DNA of 64,000 nucleotides from Ensifer adhaerens (GTDB lineage Bacteria; Pseudomonadota; Alphaproteobacteria; Rhizobiales; Rhizobiaceae), in NCBI RefSeq assembly GCF_002007205.1, contig NZ_LAZS01000014.1:186001-250000 (forward strand). The letters are read 5' to 3'. Positions 27,834-37,062 of this stretch are shown here, one piece after another (the first letter of the stretch is position 1; each line of letters opens with the position of its first letter). Below the pieces are notes generated by a model. The model was not told where the DNA came from and searched no databases. It worked only from the letters and a program-made list of their open reading frames with translations. The position numbers were made by a program, and so were the translations under genes.

Positions 27834-28517
27834 CTACGGAACGATCTTGTAGCCGCCGTTCTCTGTCACCAAAATCTCGGCATTGGAAGGGTCCCGCTCG
27901 ATTTTCTGGCGCAGCCGATAGACGTGGGTTTCGAGCGTGTGGGTGGTGACGCCGGAATTATAGCCCCAAACCTCTTCGAGCAGCACGTCGCGCGTCACCA
28001 CTTTCTGGTCTGCACGATAGAGGTAACGGATGATAGCCGCTTCCTTTTCGGTCAGGCGGATCTTCTGGCCGTTTTCAAGCGTCAGCAGCTTCTGGCTGGG
28101 CTTGAACGTATAGGGGCCGACGCTGAAGGTCGCGTCCTCGCTCTGCTCGTGCTGGCGCAGCTGCGCGCGAATGCGCGCGAGCAGCACGGCAAAGCGGAAC
28201 GGCTTGGTCACATAGTCGTTGGCGCCGGCCTCAAGCCCGAGGATCGTGTCGGAATCGGTATCGTGGCCGGTGAGCATGATGATCGGCGCCTTGAAGCCGC
28301 CCTTGCGCAGGAGCTTCACCGCTTCGCGGCCGTCCATGTCAGGCAGGCCGACATCCATGATCAACAGGTCCACCTGCTGGGCACGCGCCGTCTGGATACC
28401 CTTGCCGGCGGTCGCCTCCTGTATGAGGTCGAATTCCTCGTAGAGCGAGAGCTGCTCGACCAGGGTCTCGCGCAGGTCATTGTCGTCATCGACAAGAAGA
28501 ATGGTACGGGTCGCCAT
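27834..28517 (-). CDS. OmpR/PhoB-family response regulator (possibly CenR-like)
   Basis: 227-residue two-component regulator. Receiver domain with acidic pocket D10-D12, phosphoacceptor D55 (LLIMDVGLPD), Thr in MLTGHD and Lys in VTKPF; a C-terminal winged helix contains THTLETHVYRLRQKIE. The start ATG 28517 (MATRTILLVDDD) removes an unconserved ten-residue extension. No sensor kinase is adjacent. It resembles the cell-envelope regulator CenR of alphaproteobacteria, but that assignment is from memory and tentative. Confidence 0.9.
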   Translation of the reverse strand: MATRTILLVDDDNDLRETLVEQLSLYEEFDLIQEATAGKGIQTARAQQVDLLIMDVGLPDMDGREAVKLLRKGGFKAPIIMLTGHDTDSDTILGLEAGANDYVTKPFRFAVLLARIRAQLRQHEQSEDATFSVGPYTFKPSQKLLTLENGQKIRLTEKEAAIIRYLYRADQKVVTRDVLLEEVWGYNSGVTTHTLETHVYRLRQKIERDPSNAEILVTENGGYKIVP

Positions 28518-28657
28518 GGGACAATTCCTGTTTGCTTCCGTTTTCAAACTAGCTCAAATGCCCGTGTTGGCAAGCGAGCCAGCATCGCTAAGTCGTTATA
28601 CCTGCAACCGTGCTTATGGTGCCCCCCAAATCACGGGCAAAGCAAAAATCCGTGAGA

Positions 28658-29209
28658 ATGATGCGCAAGAAAACGTCGGGAAGAAGACCAGCCAAGACCG
28701 TCATTACCGTGCGGGCCGCACCGCGCGACCGAAAGCGGGCACTTGTCTCCTTTGACGGTCGCGTGGAGCAGGCCGCCATCGGACGCAGCGGGATCACCAG
28801 CCTGAAACGCGAGGGCGACGGCGCAACACCGCGCGCGGCGATGAAGCTGGTCGGCGGCTATGTCAGGCGCGACCGGCTCCTCCTGCCGAAAACGCCGCTG
28901 CCGACACGCACGACGCACAAGGGCATGCTCTGGTGCGACGCGTCGGGCCACGCCCTCTACAACCGCCCGGTCGCAGCCCCGTTCAAGCCCAGCCATGAGG
29001 AGATGGTGCGCGACGATGCCCTTTACGACATCTGCCTCGTCATGGACTGGAACCTTCTCGCCCGGCGGCGAAACGCCGGCTCGGCGATCTTTTTCCACCT
29101 GATCCGCCCGGGCTACGAGCCGACGCAGGGCTGCGTCGCCGTCAGCCTGCCGGCCATGCGCCGGCTGATCCCGCATATGCGCCGCGGCACCGTCGTGAAG
29201 GTGCTTTGA
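28658..29209 (+). CDS. L,D-transpeptidase (YkuD) family protein
   Basis: About 183 residues. The C-terminal YkuD catalytic block is IFFHLIRPGYEPTQGCVAVS (His plus the nucleophilic Cys), and MLWCDASGHALYNRPV precedes it. Such enzymes make 3-3 peptidoglycan cross-links or attach proteins to peptidoglycan. No clear signal peptide is visible: the N-terminus is Lys/Arg-rich. The start is uncertain: ATG 28658 has GTGAG upstream; ATG 28616 and GTG 28610 are in frame. Divergent from the response regulator. Confidence 0.85.
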   Translation: MMRKKTSGRRPAKTVITVRAAPRDRKRALVSFDGRVEQAAIGRSGITSLKREGDGATPRAAMKLVGGYVRRDRLLLPKTPLPTRTTHKGMLWCDASGHALYNRPVAAPFKPSHEEMVRDDALYDICLVMDWNLLARRRNAGSAIFFHLIRPGYEPTQGCVAVSLPAMRRLIPHMRRGTVVKVL

Positions 29210-29227
29210 CCCCGGCTTCCGAATAGC

Positions 29228-29764
29228 TCAATCGAGCGAACGCGGCGTCACGAAACGCACGAGCCTGGCCCCGCCGGAATGAAGCGCGCGCCAACCCGCC
29301 GCTTCGAACTCAAGAACGGCAAGGGCGGCCGTCGGAAACTTGTCCGCCATGCGCATGCGCAAGTCCGCATCTCCGGAGCCGACGAGTTCATGCGCCAGGT
29401 CCTCCATGCCGGGATTGTGGCCGACGATCAGCAGCGTCCTGACAGCCGGATCGTTTGCGCGAAGCGCGCTGAGAATCTGGGAGGCGTCCACCTCGTAGAT
29501 CGCGCGGGTGTTTTCGACCGCGATGCCGGACGGCAGCGCGGCCGCCGCCAAATTCCACGTCTCTTGCGCCCGCTTGGCCGTCGAGACGAGGGCGAGATCC
29601 GGTACGAGCTTGTGCCGCGCCATATAGTCCCCCATCAACGGCGCCGCCTTGCGGCCACGCTCGCCAAGTGGACGGTCGATATCGGCGACGCCGTCAGGCC
29701 AGGCTGACTTGGCATGGCGCAGCAGCATCAGACGGTAGCTTTGCACGGGCAGATCGTCGCTCAT
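29228..29764 (-). CDS. SixA-type histidine phosphatase family protein
   Basis: 178-residue phosphoglycerate-mutase-fold phosphatase. LMLLRHAKSAWPDG holds the RHG-type catalytic RH, and LIVGHNPGMEDLAHEL the second histidine. SixA of E. coli dephosphorylates phosphohistidine proteins; the target here is unknown. The start ATG 29764 has GGAGG seven bases upstream. Convergent with the L,D-transpeptidase gene. Confidence 0.9.
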   Translation of the reverse strand: MSDDLPVQSYRLMLLRHAKSAWPDGVADIDRPLGERGRKAAPLMGDYMARHKLVPDLALVSTAKRAQETWNLAAAALPSGIAVENTRAIYEVDASQILSALRANDPAVRTLLIVGHNPGMEDLAHELVGSGDADLRMRMADKFPTAALAVLEFEAAGWRALHSGGARLVRFVTPRSLD

Positions 29765-29851
29765 CAATCATCCTCCCTCATGCATTTCGGTGCTCAGGCT
29801 GACAGCTTAGCGCATTTCGCCAACCGGGGTGGAACGCCTGAGACGCAGGCA

Positions 29852-29879
29852 ATAAAAAAGGCCGCCCCGAAGGGCGGCC
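29852..29879 (-). terminator. Terminator of leuC
   Basis: On the minus strand, GGCCGCCC/GGGCGGCC with a TTCG loop is followed by TTTTTTATT. It begins 28 bp after the leuC stop. Confidence 0.9.
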
Positions 29880-29907
29880 ATTGGCGCCGGAAAAGCTCAA
29901 ATCCGGC

Positions 29908-31317
29908 TTATTTCCATTCGCGGATGTCGACGAAGTGACCCGCCACCGCAGCGGCCGCCGCCATTGCCGGCGAAACCAGGTGTGTGCGGCCCTTGAAGCC
30001 CTGACGGCCCTCGAAGTTGCGGTTCGAGGTGGAGGCGCAGCGCTCGCCCGGCTTCAGCCGGTCGTCGTTCATCGCCAGGCACATGGAGCAGCCCGGCTCG
30101 CGCCAGTCGAAGCCGGCTTCCTTGAAGATCTTGTCGAGGCCTTCGGCCTCGGCCTGTTCCTTCACGAGGCCGGAGCCCGGAACGATCATCGCCGAAACGG
30201 TCGAGGCGACCTTGCGGCCTTCGACCACCTGGGCGACGGCCCTAAGGTCCTCGATGCGGCCATTGGTGCAGGAGCCGATGAAGACGCGGTCGACAGCGAT
30301 GTCGGTGATCTTCGTGCCCGGCTTCAGGCCCATATAGTCGAGCGCGCGCCACTTGGAGGTCCGCTTGTTCTCTTCCTGGATCTCATCCGGATTGGGAACG
30401 ATGCCCTGAACCGAGATGACGTCTTCCGGCGACGAGCCCCAGGAAACGATCGGCGGCAGGTTGGCGGCGTCGAGCACGACGACGCGATCGTAATGCGCGC
30501 CCTCGTCCGTGTGCAGCGTCTTCCAGTAGTCGAGCGCCATGTCCCAGGCCGTGCCCTTAGGCGCGCGCGGCTTGTCCTTGATATAGGCGAACGTCGTTTC
30601 GTCAGGCGCGATCAGGCCGGCGCGGGCGCCCCCTTCGATCGTCATGTTGCAGATGGTCATGCGGCCTTCCATCGACAGCGAGCGGATCGCTTCGCCGGCA
30701 AACTCGATGACGTGGCCGGTGCCGCCGGCCGTGCCGATCTCGCCGATGATGGCGAGAATGATGTCCTTGGCGGTAACGCCCGGCGGCAGCTGGCCGTCGA
30801 CGCGCACCAGCATGTTCTTCGCCTTCTTCTGGATCAGCGTCTGGGTCGCGAGCACGTGCTCGACCTCAGACGTGCCGATGCCGTGGGCCAGCGAGCCGAA
30901 AGCGCCGTGCGTCGAGGTGTGGCTGTCGCCGCAGACGATGGTCATGCCCGGCAGGGTGAAGCCCTGCTCGGGGCCAACGATGTGCACGATGCCCTGGCGC
31001 TTGTCATTCTCGGAATAATATTCGACGCCGAAGTCGGCAGCGTTCTTGGCGAGCGCCTCGACCTGGATGCGGCTTTCCTCGTTCTTGATGCCGAGGTGAC
31101 GATCGGCCGAGGTCGGAACGTTATGGTCGACGACGGCGAGCGTCTTCTCCGGCGCGCGCACCTTGCGGCCGGCCATGCGCAGGCCCTCGAAGGCCTGCGG
31201 ACTCGTCACTTCGTGAACGAGGTGACGGTCGATGTAGAGAAGACAGGTGCCATCTTCCTGTTCGTTGACCAGGTGGTCGTCCCAGATCTTGTCATAGAGG
31301 GTACGCGGTGCGCTCAT
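29908..31317 (-). CDS. leuC: 3-isopropylmalate dehydratase large subunit
   Basis: 469-residue aconitase-family subunit carrying the 4Fe-4S cluster of isopropylmalate isomerase. [17 protein letters not shown] is the usual start; [24 protein letters not shown] and CSMCLAMN supply the substrate site and the three cluster cysteines. It works with LeuD (8814-9419). It is the last gene of its cluster and ends at a terminator; a 42-codon small ORF lies just upstream. Confidence 0.97.
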   Translation of the reverse strand: MSAPRTLYDKIWDDHLVNEQEDGTCLLYIDRHLVHEVTSPQAFEGLRMAGRKVRAPEKTLAVVDHNVPTSADRHLGIKNEESRIQVEALAKNAADFGVEYYSENDKRQGIVHIVGPEQGFTLPGMTIVCGDSHTSTHGAFGSLAHGIGTSEVEHVLATQTLIQKKAKNMLVRVDGQLPPGVTAKDIILAIIGEIGTAGGTGHVIEFAGEAIRSLSMEGRMTICNMTIEGGARAGLIAPDETTFAYIKDKPRAPKGTAWDMALDYWKTLHTDEGAHYDRVVVLDAANLPPIVSWGSSPEDVISVQGIVPNPDEIQEENKRTSKWRALDYMGLKPGTKITDIAVDRVFIGSCTNGRIEDLRAVAQVVEGRKVASTVSAMIVPGSGLVKEQAEAEGLDKIFKEAGFDWREPGCSMCLAMNDDRLKPGERCASTSNRNFEGRQGFKGRTHLVSPAMAAAAAVAGHFVDIREWK

Positions 31318-31393
31318 GGCGGTATATCCATCGAGTTTTCAAAAAAGGTAGGAAAAGCCGGCGACAAGGCGGCCGGAAGCACTGATCGGGAGA

Positions 31394-31522
31394 TCAGGCG
31401 AGGCGGCTTGTAAGTGCCCCGTGGACGCGCGCAAAGAAGCGTGCCGGCAGGCGCTTATGGTCCTGCAGCACGACGATTTTCTGCTCGCTACATCCGAATT
31501 TGGATTCCATGGCCGTGTTCAT
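31394..31522 (-). CDS. Possible 42-residue small protein upstream of leuC
   Basis: An ATG-started frame in the leuC 5' region encodes a 42-residue peptide beginning MNTAMESKFGCSEQKIVVL and ending with a basic segment (RLPARFFARVHGALTSRLA). It has no strong Shine-Dalgarno sequence. It contains no leucine-codon run, so it is not an obvious attenuation leader. It could be a real small protein, a leader ORF or chance; conservation in related genomes would decide. Confidence 0.35.
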   Translation of the reverse strand: MNTAMESKFGCSEQKIVVLQDHKRLPARFFARVHGALTSRLA

Positions 31523-31561
31523 ATCAATTTTCTGACAGGTCGGCAATTGCTGGAAACGGAC

Positions 31562-32383
31562 TCAGCGTTGCTCCGCGCGCCTGAGCCGCCGCTCCAGCCC
31601 CCGCAATCCCAGCGACAGACCGATGGTCAGCACCAGATAGACATAGGCAACGATCGAATAGGTCTCGAAGAAGCGAAAGGAGCCGGAGGCATAGACCTTG
31701 CCCATCTGCGTGATGTCGGCAACGCCGAGCACCGAGACGAGCGAACTGTCCTTGACCATGGCGATAAAGTCGTTGCCGAGCGGCGGCAGGATCACGCGGA
31801 TCGCCTGCGGAAAGATCACGAGACGAAAGCGCTGGTAGCGTGAAAGCCCGAGTGCCTTGGCGGCTTCAACCTGCCCCTTGTCGACCGAGAGGATGCCGGC
31901 CCGGAACACTTCGGCGATGAAGGCGGAATAGCCGATCATCAGCGCCAGGATCGCCCGCCACATCAAGGAGATGTCGCGCACGACGACCGGTTCCATCCAG
32001 CCGGCGCTGATCAACGGAGCCAGGATGAAATTGGCCGCGACGACGAGCCCCGGCGCGCCGACGAAGGCGATGTAGAAGAGCAGCACCAGGATCGGCACGC
32101 CGCGGATGACTTCCGTATAGAAGCGGGCGATCTGCCGAAGGGACGAATGCTCGGAGAGCGCCATCAGCGCGATGCCGAGGCCGAGCGTCGTCGCCAGCAC
32201 GAAGCCCATAAGGGTCACGAAGACGGTGACGCCAAGGCCCTTGAAGACGACGGTGAAGACTTCCGAGAAGATGTCATTGCTGATGATCACGGCGGCGAGC
32301 GCCACAGCGATCACAAGAAGGGCGACCAACCACCAGGGATAGTCGCCCTTGCCGGACATGTCTGAAGATTGTGGAGCGGCCAT
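31562..32383 (-). CDS. Amino-acid ABC transporter permease
   Basis: 273-residue inner-membrane permease of the His/Glu/Gln (HAAT) family. At least five hydrophobic helices; the EAA loop that contacts the ATPase reads EAAKALGLSRYQRFRLVIFP (about residues 179-198). It lies 9 bp downstream of the substrate-binding protein gene on the same strand. Neither a second permease nor an ATPase gene is adjacent, so the ATPase must be encoded elsewhere. Confidence 0.93.
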   Translation of the reverse strand: MAAPQSSDMSGKGDYPWWLVALLVIAVALAAVIISNDIFSEVFTVVFKGLGVTVFVTLMGFVLATTLGLGIALMALSEHSSLRQIARFYTEVIRGVPILVLLFYIAFVGAPGLVVAANFILAPLISAGWMEPVVVRDISLMWRAILALMIGYSAFIAEVFRAGILSVDKGQVEAAKALGLSRYQRFRLVIFPQAIRVILPPLGNDFIAMVKDSSLVSVLGVADITQMGKVYASGSFRFFETYSIVAYVYLVLTIGLSLGLRGLERRLRRAEQR

Positions 32384-32392
32384 AGCCTGCTA

Positions 32393-33202
32393 TCAGCCGC
32401 CCATCTTGTATTCGAGGAACCACTTCTTATCGAGGGCGTCGAAGGTACCGTCTTCCTTCAGCGCCTTGATCGCGGCGTTGACCGGAGCAACGAGATCCGA
32501 GCCCTTCGGGAAGATGAAGCCGAAATCCTCGGTGCCGAGCGGCCCGCCGACGACCTTGAGCTTGCCTTCGGAGGAATCGACATAACCCTTGGCGGCGACG
32601 CTGTCGGTCAGCACCACGTCGACGTCACCGGCCTTCAATGCCTGGACGGTCGCGCCGAAAGTCTCGAACAGCTTGATGCGCGGGTTCTGCTCGTTGCCGT
32701 CGAGCATTTCGTAGACGGCGGTGTAGAACGGCGACGTGCCCGGCTGCGCGCCGACGAGGCCGTCGGCAAAGGCGCCGAAGCTCTTGCCGTCGTTGAAGCG
32801 GGCCTCGTCGCTGCGGACCAGCATAAACTGCTGCGAGCGCATGTAGGGATCCGAGAAGTCGACCTTTTCCTTGCGGTCGTCCTTGATGGTGATGCCGGTC
32901 ATGCCGATCTGGTACTGGCCGTCATGCACCGCCTGGATCATCGCGTCCCAGCTGGTGTTCTGGTATTCGACCTTGAAATTCAACCGCTTGGCGATCTCGT
33001 TCATCGCGTCGTATTCCCAGCCCTTGGCTTCGCCGGACTTCGGATCTACGAACTGCAGCGGCGGGTAGGCGTTCTCCGTGACAACGACGACCGTCTTGCC
33101 GCCGAGGTCAGGCAGGTCGGCGGCCAGCGCCGGTGCAGAGAACGCAAAAGGTGCTGCAAGTGCGGCTGCGATGCCCGCAAGCACGTGGCGACGGATTGTC
33201 AT
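32393..33202 (-). CDS. Periplasmic amino-acid ABC transporter substrate-binding protein
   Basis: 269-residue family-3 solute-binding protein. Sec signal peptide 1-27 ([10 protein letters not shown]... ALA), then [19 protein letters not shown] and [15 protein letters not shown]; the ligand-binding acidic and arginine residues are of the polar amino-acid class, but the exact ligand cannot be named. Pairs with the permease immediately downstream. Upstream is the rplS terminator, so it has its own promoter. Confidence 0.93.
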   Translation of the reverse strand: MTIRRHVLAGIAAALAAPFAFSAPALAADLPDLGGKTVVVVTENAYPPLQFVDPKSGEAKGWEYDAMNEIAKRLNFKVEYQNTSWDAMIQAVHDGQYQIGMTGITIKDDRKEKVDFSDPYMRSQQFMLVRSDEARFNDGKSFGAFADGLVGAQPGTSPFYTAVYEMLDGNEQNPRIKLFETFGATVQALKAGDVDVVLTDSVAAKGYVDSSEGKLKVVGGPLGTEDFGFIFPKGSDLVAPVNAAIKALKEDGTFDALDKKWFLEYKMGG

Positions 33203-33273
33203 TGGAGGAGCTCCCGAAAAGTGTGGCAGCGGAAAATGTCACAAATTCCGTCGAAAAGACAAGCGGATAGTAC

Positions 33274-33303
33274 CAAAAAAGAAAGGCGGCCGAGGCCGCC
33301 TTT
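33274..33303 (-). terminator. Terminator of rplS
   Basis: On the minus strand AAAGGCGGCC/GGCCGCCTTT with a 2-nt core (10-bp self-complementary) is followed by CTTTTTT. Confidence 0.88.
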
Positions 33304-33328
33304 CCAACAATCCCTAGGGATTGAGATG

Positions 33329-33847
33329 TTATTCTGCTGCGGCTTCCGCAGCTGCCTTTGCTTCGGCGGCTTCGGCTGCTGCCTTCTCGGCGGCGAGCGC
33401 CTGAGCTGCTGCAACCTTTTCGGCCTCGATGCGTGCCTTTTCCTCGGCAATCGCCTGACGCTCGGCTTCGTTCAGCTTGCGGGCGCGCGTGCCGGTGTTC
33501 TCGACGATACGAGCCGACTTACCGCGACGATCGCGCAGGTAGTAGAGCTTGGCGCGACGGACCTTACCGCGGCGAACCACTTCGACGCTCTCGACGAGCG
33601 GAGAGTAAACCGGGAATACGCGCTCGACGCCTTCGCCGTAGGAGATCTTGCGAACGGTGAAGCTTTCGTTGATGCCGCCGCCCGAACGAGCGATGCAGAC
33701 GCCTTCATAGGCCTGGACGCGGGTACGGTTGCCTTCGACAACGCGGACGTTGACGCGGAGCGTGTCGCCTGCGGAGAATTCCGGGAGCGTGCGCTTGGCG
33801 GCGATCTTGGCGGCCTGTTCGGCTTCCAGCTGCTGGATGATGTTCAT
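33329..33847 (-). CDS. rplS: 50S ribosomal protein L19
   Basis: 172 residues. The L19 core (about 1-125) contains [20 protein letters not shown] and [20 protein letters not shown]; the core is followed by an extra tail of about 45 residues rich in Ala, Glu and Lys (after [18 protein letters not shown]). Such tails are seen in rhizobial L19. L19 bridges the 30S-50S interface. It is separated from trmD by a gene on the other strand. Confidence 0.96.
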   Translation of the reverse strand: MNIIQQLEAEQAAKIAAKRTLPEFSAGDTLRVNVRVVEGNRTRVQAYEGVCIARSGGGINESFTVRKISYGEGVERVFPVYSPLVESVEVVRRGKVRRAKLYYLRDRRGKSARIVENTGTRARKLNEAERQAIAEEKARIEAEKVAAAQALAAEKAAAEAAEAKAAAEAAAE

Positions 33848-34172
33848 CGGTCTAACCTTTCAAGTTCTTCTGAAACAGCCAGAGCGCTCTCGATGAACCT
33901 GTCGGGCCAGCCTTCAGGTGTTGCCGATACCGGCAGGAGCGGATTCGCCATTCTTTGTTTTGGTCGACGGGCATGGAACCCGAACCGGGGCGGCACATAC
34001 ACCAATCGGTCTGCCTTGTCATCCCCGGAAGCCATAATTTCTCGGCCTCGGCGCCAGGAAAGCCGATTTTATCAGAAAAAGCGCAAACACGGGCATGATG
34101 ATTGTCCGGTGCAACGGACTTGCGGCCGGCACAACCACCGGCTATCCCGAGCATGAGGGGTCGGGGGAGACC

Positions 34173-34919
34173 ATGCATATCTTCGAAATACTCATGCTGT
34201 TTGCGGCCGGTTTCCTGTCCGGCGTCGTCAATGCCATCGCCGGCGGCGGGACGTTCCTGACCTTCGGGGCGATGACGCTTGGCGGCCTCTCGCCGATCGT
34301 CGCCAATGCGACCTCGTCGATCATCCAGTTTCCGGGCTACGTCACCTCGGCGCTCGCCTATGCCAAGGAGATCCGTGCCGACAAGCGGTATGCGATCCTG
34401 CTCGGCGTGATCTCGGCGCTTGGCGGTCTGGCCGGTGCGCTGCTGCTCATCTCGCTCTCCAACGCCTCCTTCCGCGCGCTCGTCCCCTGGCTGCTGCTGG
34501 CGGCAACCGCGATCTTCGCCGCCGGACCGCTGCTGAAGCCCAAGGCGCGCGTCGACGAGCACGCCATCAATCCGGCCGGCATCGGCGCCCAGTTCGTCAC
34601 ATCGATCTATGGCGGCTTCTTCGGCGCCGGCATGGGCATCATGATGCTGGCCGTGCTGGGGCTGGCGACCGGCGGTGGCTACCACCGGCTGAATGCGCTG
34701 AAGAACTTCATCTCGATCGTCATTGCCGCGATCGCCATCGTCGTCTTTGCCGCCGGCGGCGTCGTTTCCTGGCTGCATGCGGCGATCATGGTGCCGGGAG
34801 CAGCGCTTGGCGGCTACTCCGGCGTCTGGGCAGCGCGACGCGTGCCGCAGGCGGTCATCCGGGCGCTCGTCGTCGCCGTCGGTCTGCTGCTTGCCGCCTA
34901 CTACTTCTTCACCGGCTGA
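34173..34919 (+). CDS. TauE/SafE family membrane transporter
   Basis: 248-residue protein with about eight hydrophobic helices. [22 protein letters not shown] and [18 protein letters not shown] are the two TauE/SafE repeat motifs. Members export sulfite or organosulfonates; substrate here unknown. The start ATG 34173 follows GGGGGAGA. It lies on the opposite strand between rplS and trmD and overlaps the 3' end of trmD by 19 bp. Confidence 0.92.
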   Translation: MHIFEILMLFAAGFLSGVVNAIAGGGTFLTFGAMTLGGLSPIVANATSSIIQFPGYVTSALAYAKEIRADKRYAILLGVISALGGLAGALLLISLSNASFRALVPWLLLAATAIFAAGPLLKPKARVDEHAINPAGIGAQFVTSIYGGFFGAGMGIMMLAVLGLATGGGYHRLNALKNFISIVIAAIAIVVFAAGGVVSWLHAAIMVPGAALGGYSGVWAARRVPQAVIRALVVAVGLLLAAYYFFTG

Positions 34920-35593
34920 TTAAGAAGATCGGGCCGGCGCTCCGCGGTCAGCCGCCGCGCCTCCGCCTCGCGCCATTTGGCGATGGCGCCGTGGTTGCCT
35001 GACGTCAGCACCGCCGGGATCTCGCGGCTTTCGAAGACCTGCGGACGGGTATAGTGCGGGTGCTCGAGCAGCCCGCCTTCAAAACTCTCATGCACGCCGG
35101 AAAGCGCGTTGCCCATGACACCCGGCAGGATCCGCACCACGGCATCGAGCAGAGTCAGGGCCGCAGGCTCGCCGCCGGAAAGAATGTAGTCGCCGATCGA
35201 AACCTCTTCGAGGCCGCGGGCATCGATCACCCGCTGGTCGACGCCTTCGAAACGTCCGCAGACGATGACGACACCGGGGCCATCGGCAAGTTCGCGCACC
35301 CGCTCCTGCGTCAGCGGACGGCCGCGCGGGCTCATCAGCAGCCGCGGACGACCGTCATCCGCGGAAACATGGTCGATCGCCCGGGCGAGCACGTCGGGTT
35401 TCAACACCATGCCGGCGCCGCCGCCGGCGGGCGTATCGTCGACGGTGCGGTGCTTGTCCTCGGCAAAATCGCGGATCTGCACCGCCTCGATCGCCCATTG
35501 GCCGCGCTCCAGCGCCTTGCCCGAAAGGGAGGCACCGAGATGACCCGGAAACATTTCAGGGTAGAGCGTCAGAACGGTCGCGCGAAACGTCAT
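34901..35593 (-). CDS. trmD: tRNA (guanine37-N1)-methyltransferase
   Basis: SPOUT methyltransferase that makes m1G37 to prevent +1 frameshifting (230 aa). [17 protein letters not shown] is the start; [21 protein letters not shown] and [18 protein letters not shown] form the trefoil-knot SAM site. The start ATG 35593 is 11 bp after the rimM stop, so both are in one operon. The upstream open frame is antisense extension and was not used. Confidence 0.96.
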   Translation of the reverse strand: MTFRATVLTLYPEMFPGHLGASLSGKALERGQWAIEAVQIRDFAEDKHRTVDDTPAGGGAGMVLKPDVLARAIDHVSADDGRPRLLMSPRGRPLTQERVRELADGPGVVIVCGRFEGVDQRVIDARGLEEVSIGDYILSGGEPAALTLLDAVVRILPGVMGNALSGVHESFEGGLLEHPHYTRPQVFESREIPAVLTSGNHGAIAKWREAEARRLTAERRPDLLNQPVKK

Positions 35594-35604
35594 CGCCGCA
35601 TCGC

Positions 35605-36168
35605 TCACTTGCGCTTTGCGGAAAACGGGCTGCCCGGGTCCTGGTCCTTGTCGTCGGCAAGACCGGCGGCCACCGGATCGACGAGAAGCCTGCCCGCTTC
35701 CAGGTCGATCTCCAGCACCGACCACTCGGTAAAGGGGATCAGCACCGGACGCCGGCCCGGACCCTTCAGCTCCAGGAGATCGCCAGCGCCAAAGTCGAAG
35801 ACGCCGCTGACCTTGCCATAGCTGGTGCCATTGCCGTCGATCGCTTCGAGGCCCTCGAGATCGGCATAGAAGAACTCGTCCTCATCCAGATCGTCGTCCG
35901 GAAGATTGTCGCGCTCGACAAAGAGATCCAGGCCGTTGAGCGCCTCGGCGGCATTGCGGTCGTTGACGCCGCGGAAGCGGACGATGACGACATTCTTCGC
36001 CTCACGGATTTCGAGCACCTCGAAAACGCGGCCGTCGGGGCTGTGCAGATTGCCATAATCGCCGAGCGCGGTCGGATCGTCGGTGAAGGACTTGACCCTC
36101 ACTTCGCCGCGCAGACCTTGCGCCGCGCCGATCGTCGCCATCAGAACCGGGTTTTCGAGTTTGCTCAT
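35605..36168 (-). CDS. rimM: 16S rRNA maturation factor RimM
   Basis: 187-residue factor that helps assemble the 30S head. N-terminal barrel with [22 protein letters not shown]-barrel near FPYADLEG...[15 protein letters not shown] and a C-terminal VLIPFT segment that ends the PRC domain. The start ATG 36168 (MSKLENP) has a second ATG right before it. Standard position between rpsP and trmD. Confidence 0.95.
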   Translation of the reverse strand: MSKLENPVLMATIGAAQGLRGEVRVKSFTDDPTALGDYGNLHSPDGRVFEVLEIREAKNVVIVRFRGVNDRNAAEALNGLDLFVERDNLPDDDLDEDEFFYADLEGLEAIDGNGTSYGKVSGVFDFGAGDLLELKGPGRRPVLIPFTEWSVLEIDLEAGRLLVDPVAAGLADDKDQDPGSPFSAKRK

Positions 36169-36210
36169 CATCCGCATCCGTTTTCGGGATATCCCGGTGC
36201 ACATAACGGA

Positions 36211-36240
36211 AAACGGGCGGCATGGAAATGCCACCCGTTT
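36211..36240 (-). promoter_or_regulatory. Hairpin between rpsP and rimM
   Basis: On the minus strand AAACGGGTGGCAT/ATGCCGCCCGTTT forms a long stem with a TTCC loop and one wobble, followed by a short TC tract. It could attenuate or process the rpsP-rimM transcript. Confidence 0.5.
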
Positions 36241-36312
36241 CCTTAAGTCACGGCCAGCCGGAGACGCGTCGGCAGAAGACCGCCGATCGCCCTCCGGACC
36301 GTTCGCAGGCTG

Positions 36313-36675
36313 TTATTCAGCAGCGGCAGCAGCGGCGTCTTCAGCCTTCTGCTTGGCTTCAGCAGCGCGTTCCTGAGCCTTCTTGCCCGGGACAGCCTTG
36401 GTCGGGTTGCTGCGAGCCGGACGCTTTGCGAGGCCAGCCTGGTCGAGGAAGCGCAGAACGCGGTCGGTCGGCTGGGCGCCCTGGGCGATCCAGTGGTTGA
36501 CGCGCTCGGCGTCGAGTTCGACGCGCTTTTCGTCGTCCTTGCCGAGCATCGGGTTCCAGGAGCCGATCTTCTCGAGGAAGCGGCCGTCACGCGGGCTGCG
36601 GGCGTCGGCAACGACGATCTGGTAGTACGGACGCTTCTTGGAACCGCCACGGGCGAGACGAATTTTCAGTGCCAT
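36313..36675 (-). CDS. rpsP: 30S ribosomal protein S16
   Basis: 120 residues: S16 core of about 85 residues ([45 protein letters not shown]) with an Ala/Lys/Glu-rich tail of about 35 residues, similar in composition to the L19 tail. The start ATG 36675 has AAGGAG upstream; a longer open frame upstream is not part of S16. First gene of the rpsP-rimM-trmD run. Confidence 0.96.
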   Translation of the reverse strand: MALKIRLARGGSKKRPYYQIVVADARSPRDGRFLEKIGSWNPMLGKDDEKRVELDAERVNHWIAQGAQPTDRVLRFLDQAGLAKRPARSNPTKAVPGKKAQERAAEAKQKAEDAAAAAAE

Positions 36676-36712
36676 TTGAGTAACTCCTTGCAGGCTTTTT
36701 TGACCGCTTCGT

Positions 36713-37048
36713 TCAAGCGGAATGGTTTGTGCCGGCGTTGCCCGCGGAATGCGAGCGATCGGCGGCGATGGCTTCATGATGCCGGATGACTTCCTTGATG
36801 ATGAAGTTCAGGAACTTCTCGGCGAAATCCGGATCCAGATTGGCATCCTTGGCCAGGCGGCGCAGGCGTTCGATCTGGTATTCTTCGCGCGCCGGGTCGG
36901 CCGGCGGCAGTTCGTGCTTGGCTTTGAGAACGCCGACTGCCTGAGTGCAGCGGAAGCGTTCGGCCAGCATGTGGACGAGCGCGGCATCGATGTTGTCGAT
37001 CGACTGCCGGTAACCCGCCAATTCCTGTTTGATTTCGGGATCAATCAT
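36713..37048 (-). CDS. Chorismate mutase (AroQ class)
   Basis: 111-residue all-helical chorismate mutase converting chorismate to prephenate for Phe/Tyr. Catalytic-type residues: Arg in [20 protein letters not shown], Lys in [29 protein letters not shown]. 14 bp after the ffh stop, 37 bp before rpsP start, so it belongs to the ffh-rpsP transcription unit. Not fused to prephenate dehydratase. Confidence 0.93.
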   Translation of the reverse strand: MIDPEIKQELAGYRQSIDNIDAALVHMLAERFRCTQAVGVLKAKHELPPADPAREEYQIERLRRLAKDANLDPDFAEKFLNFIIKEVIRHHEAIAADRSHSAGNAGTNHSA

Positions 37049-37062
37049 CTTTCAAACGATCC

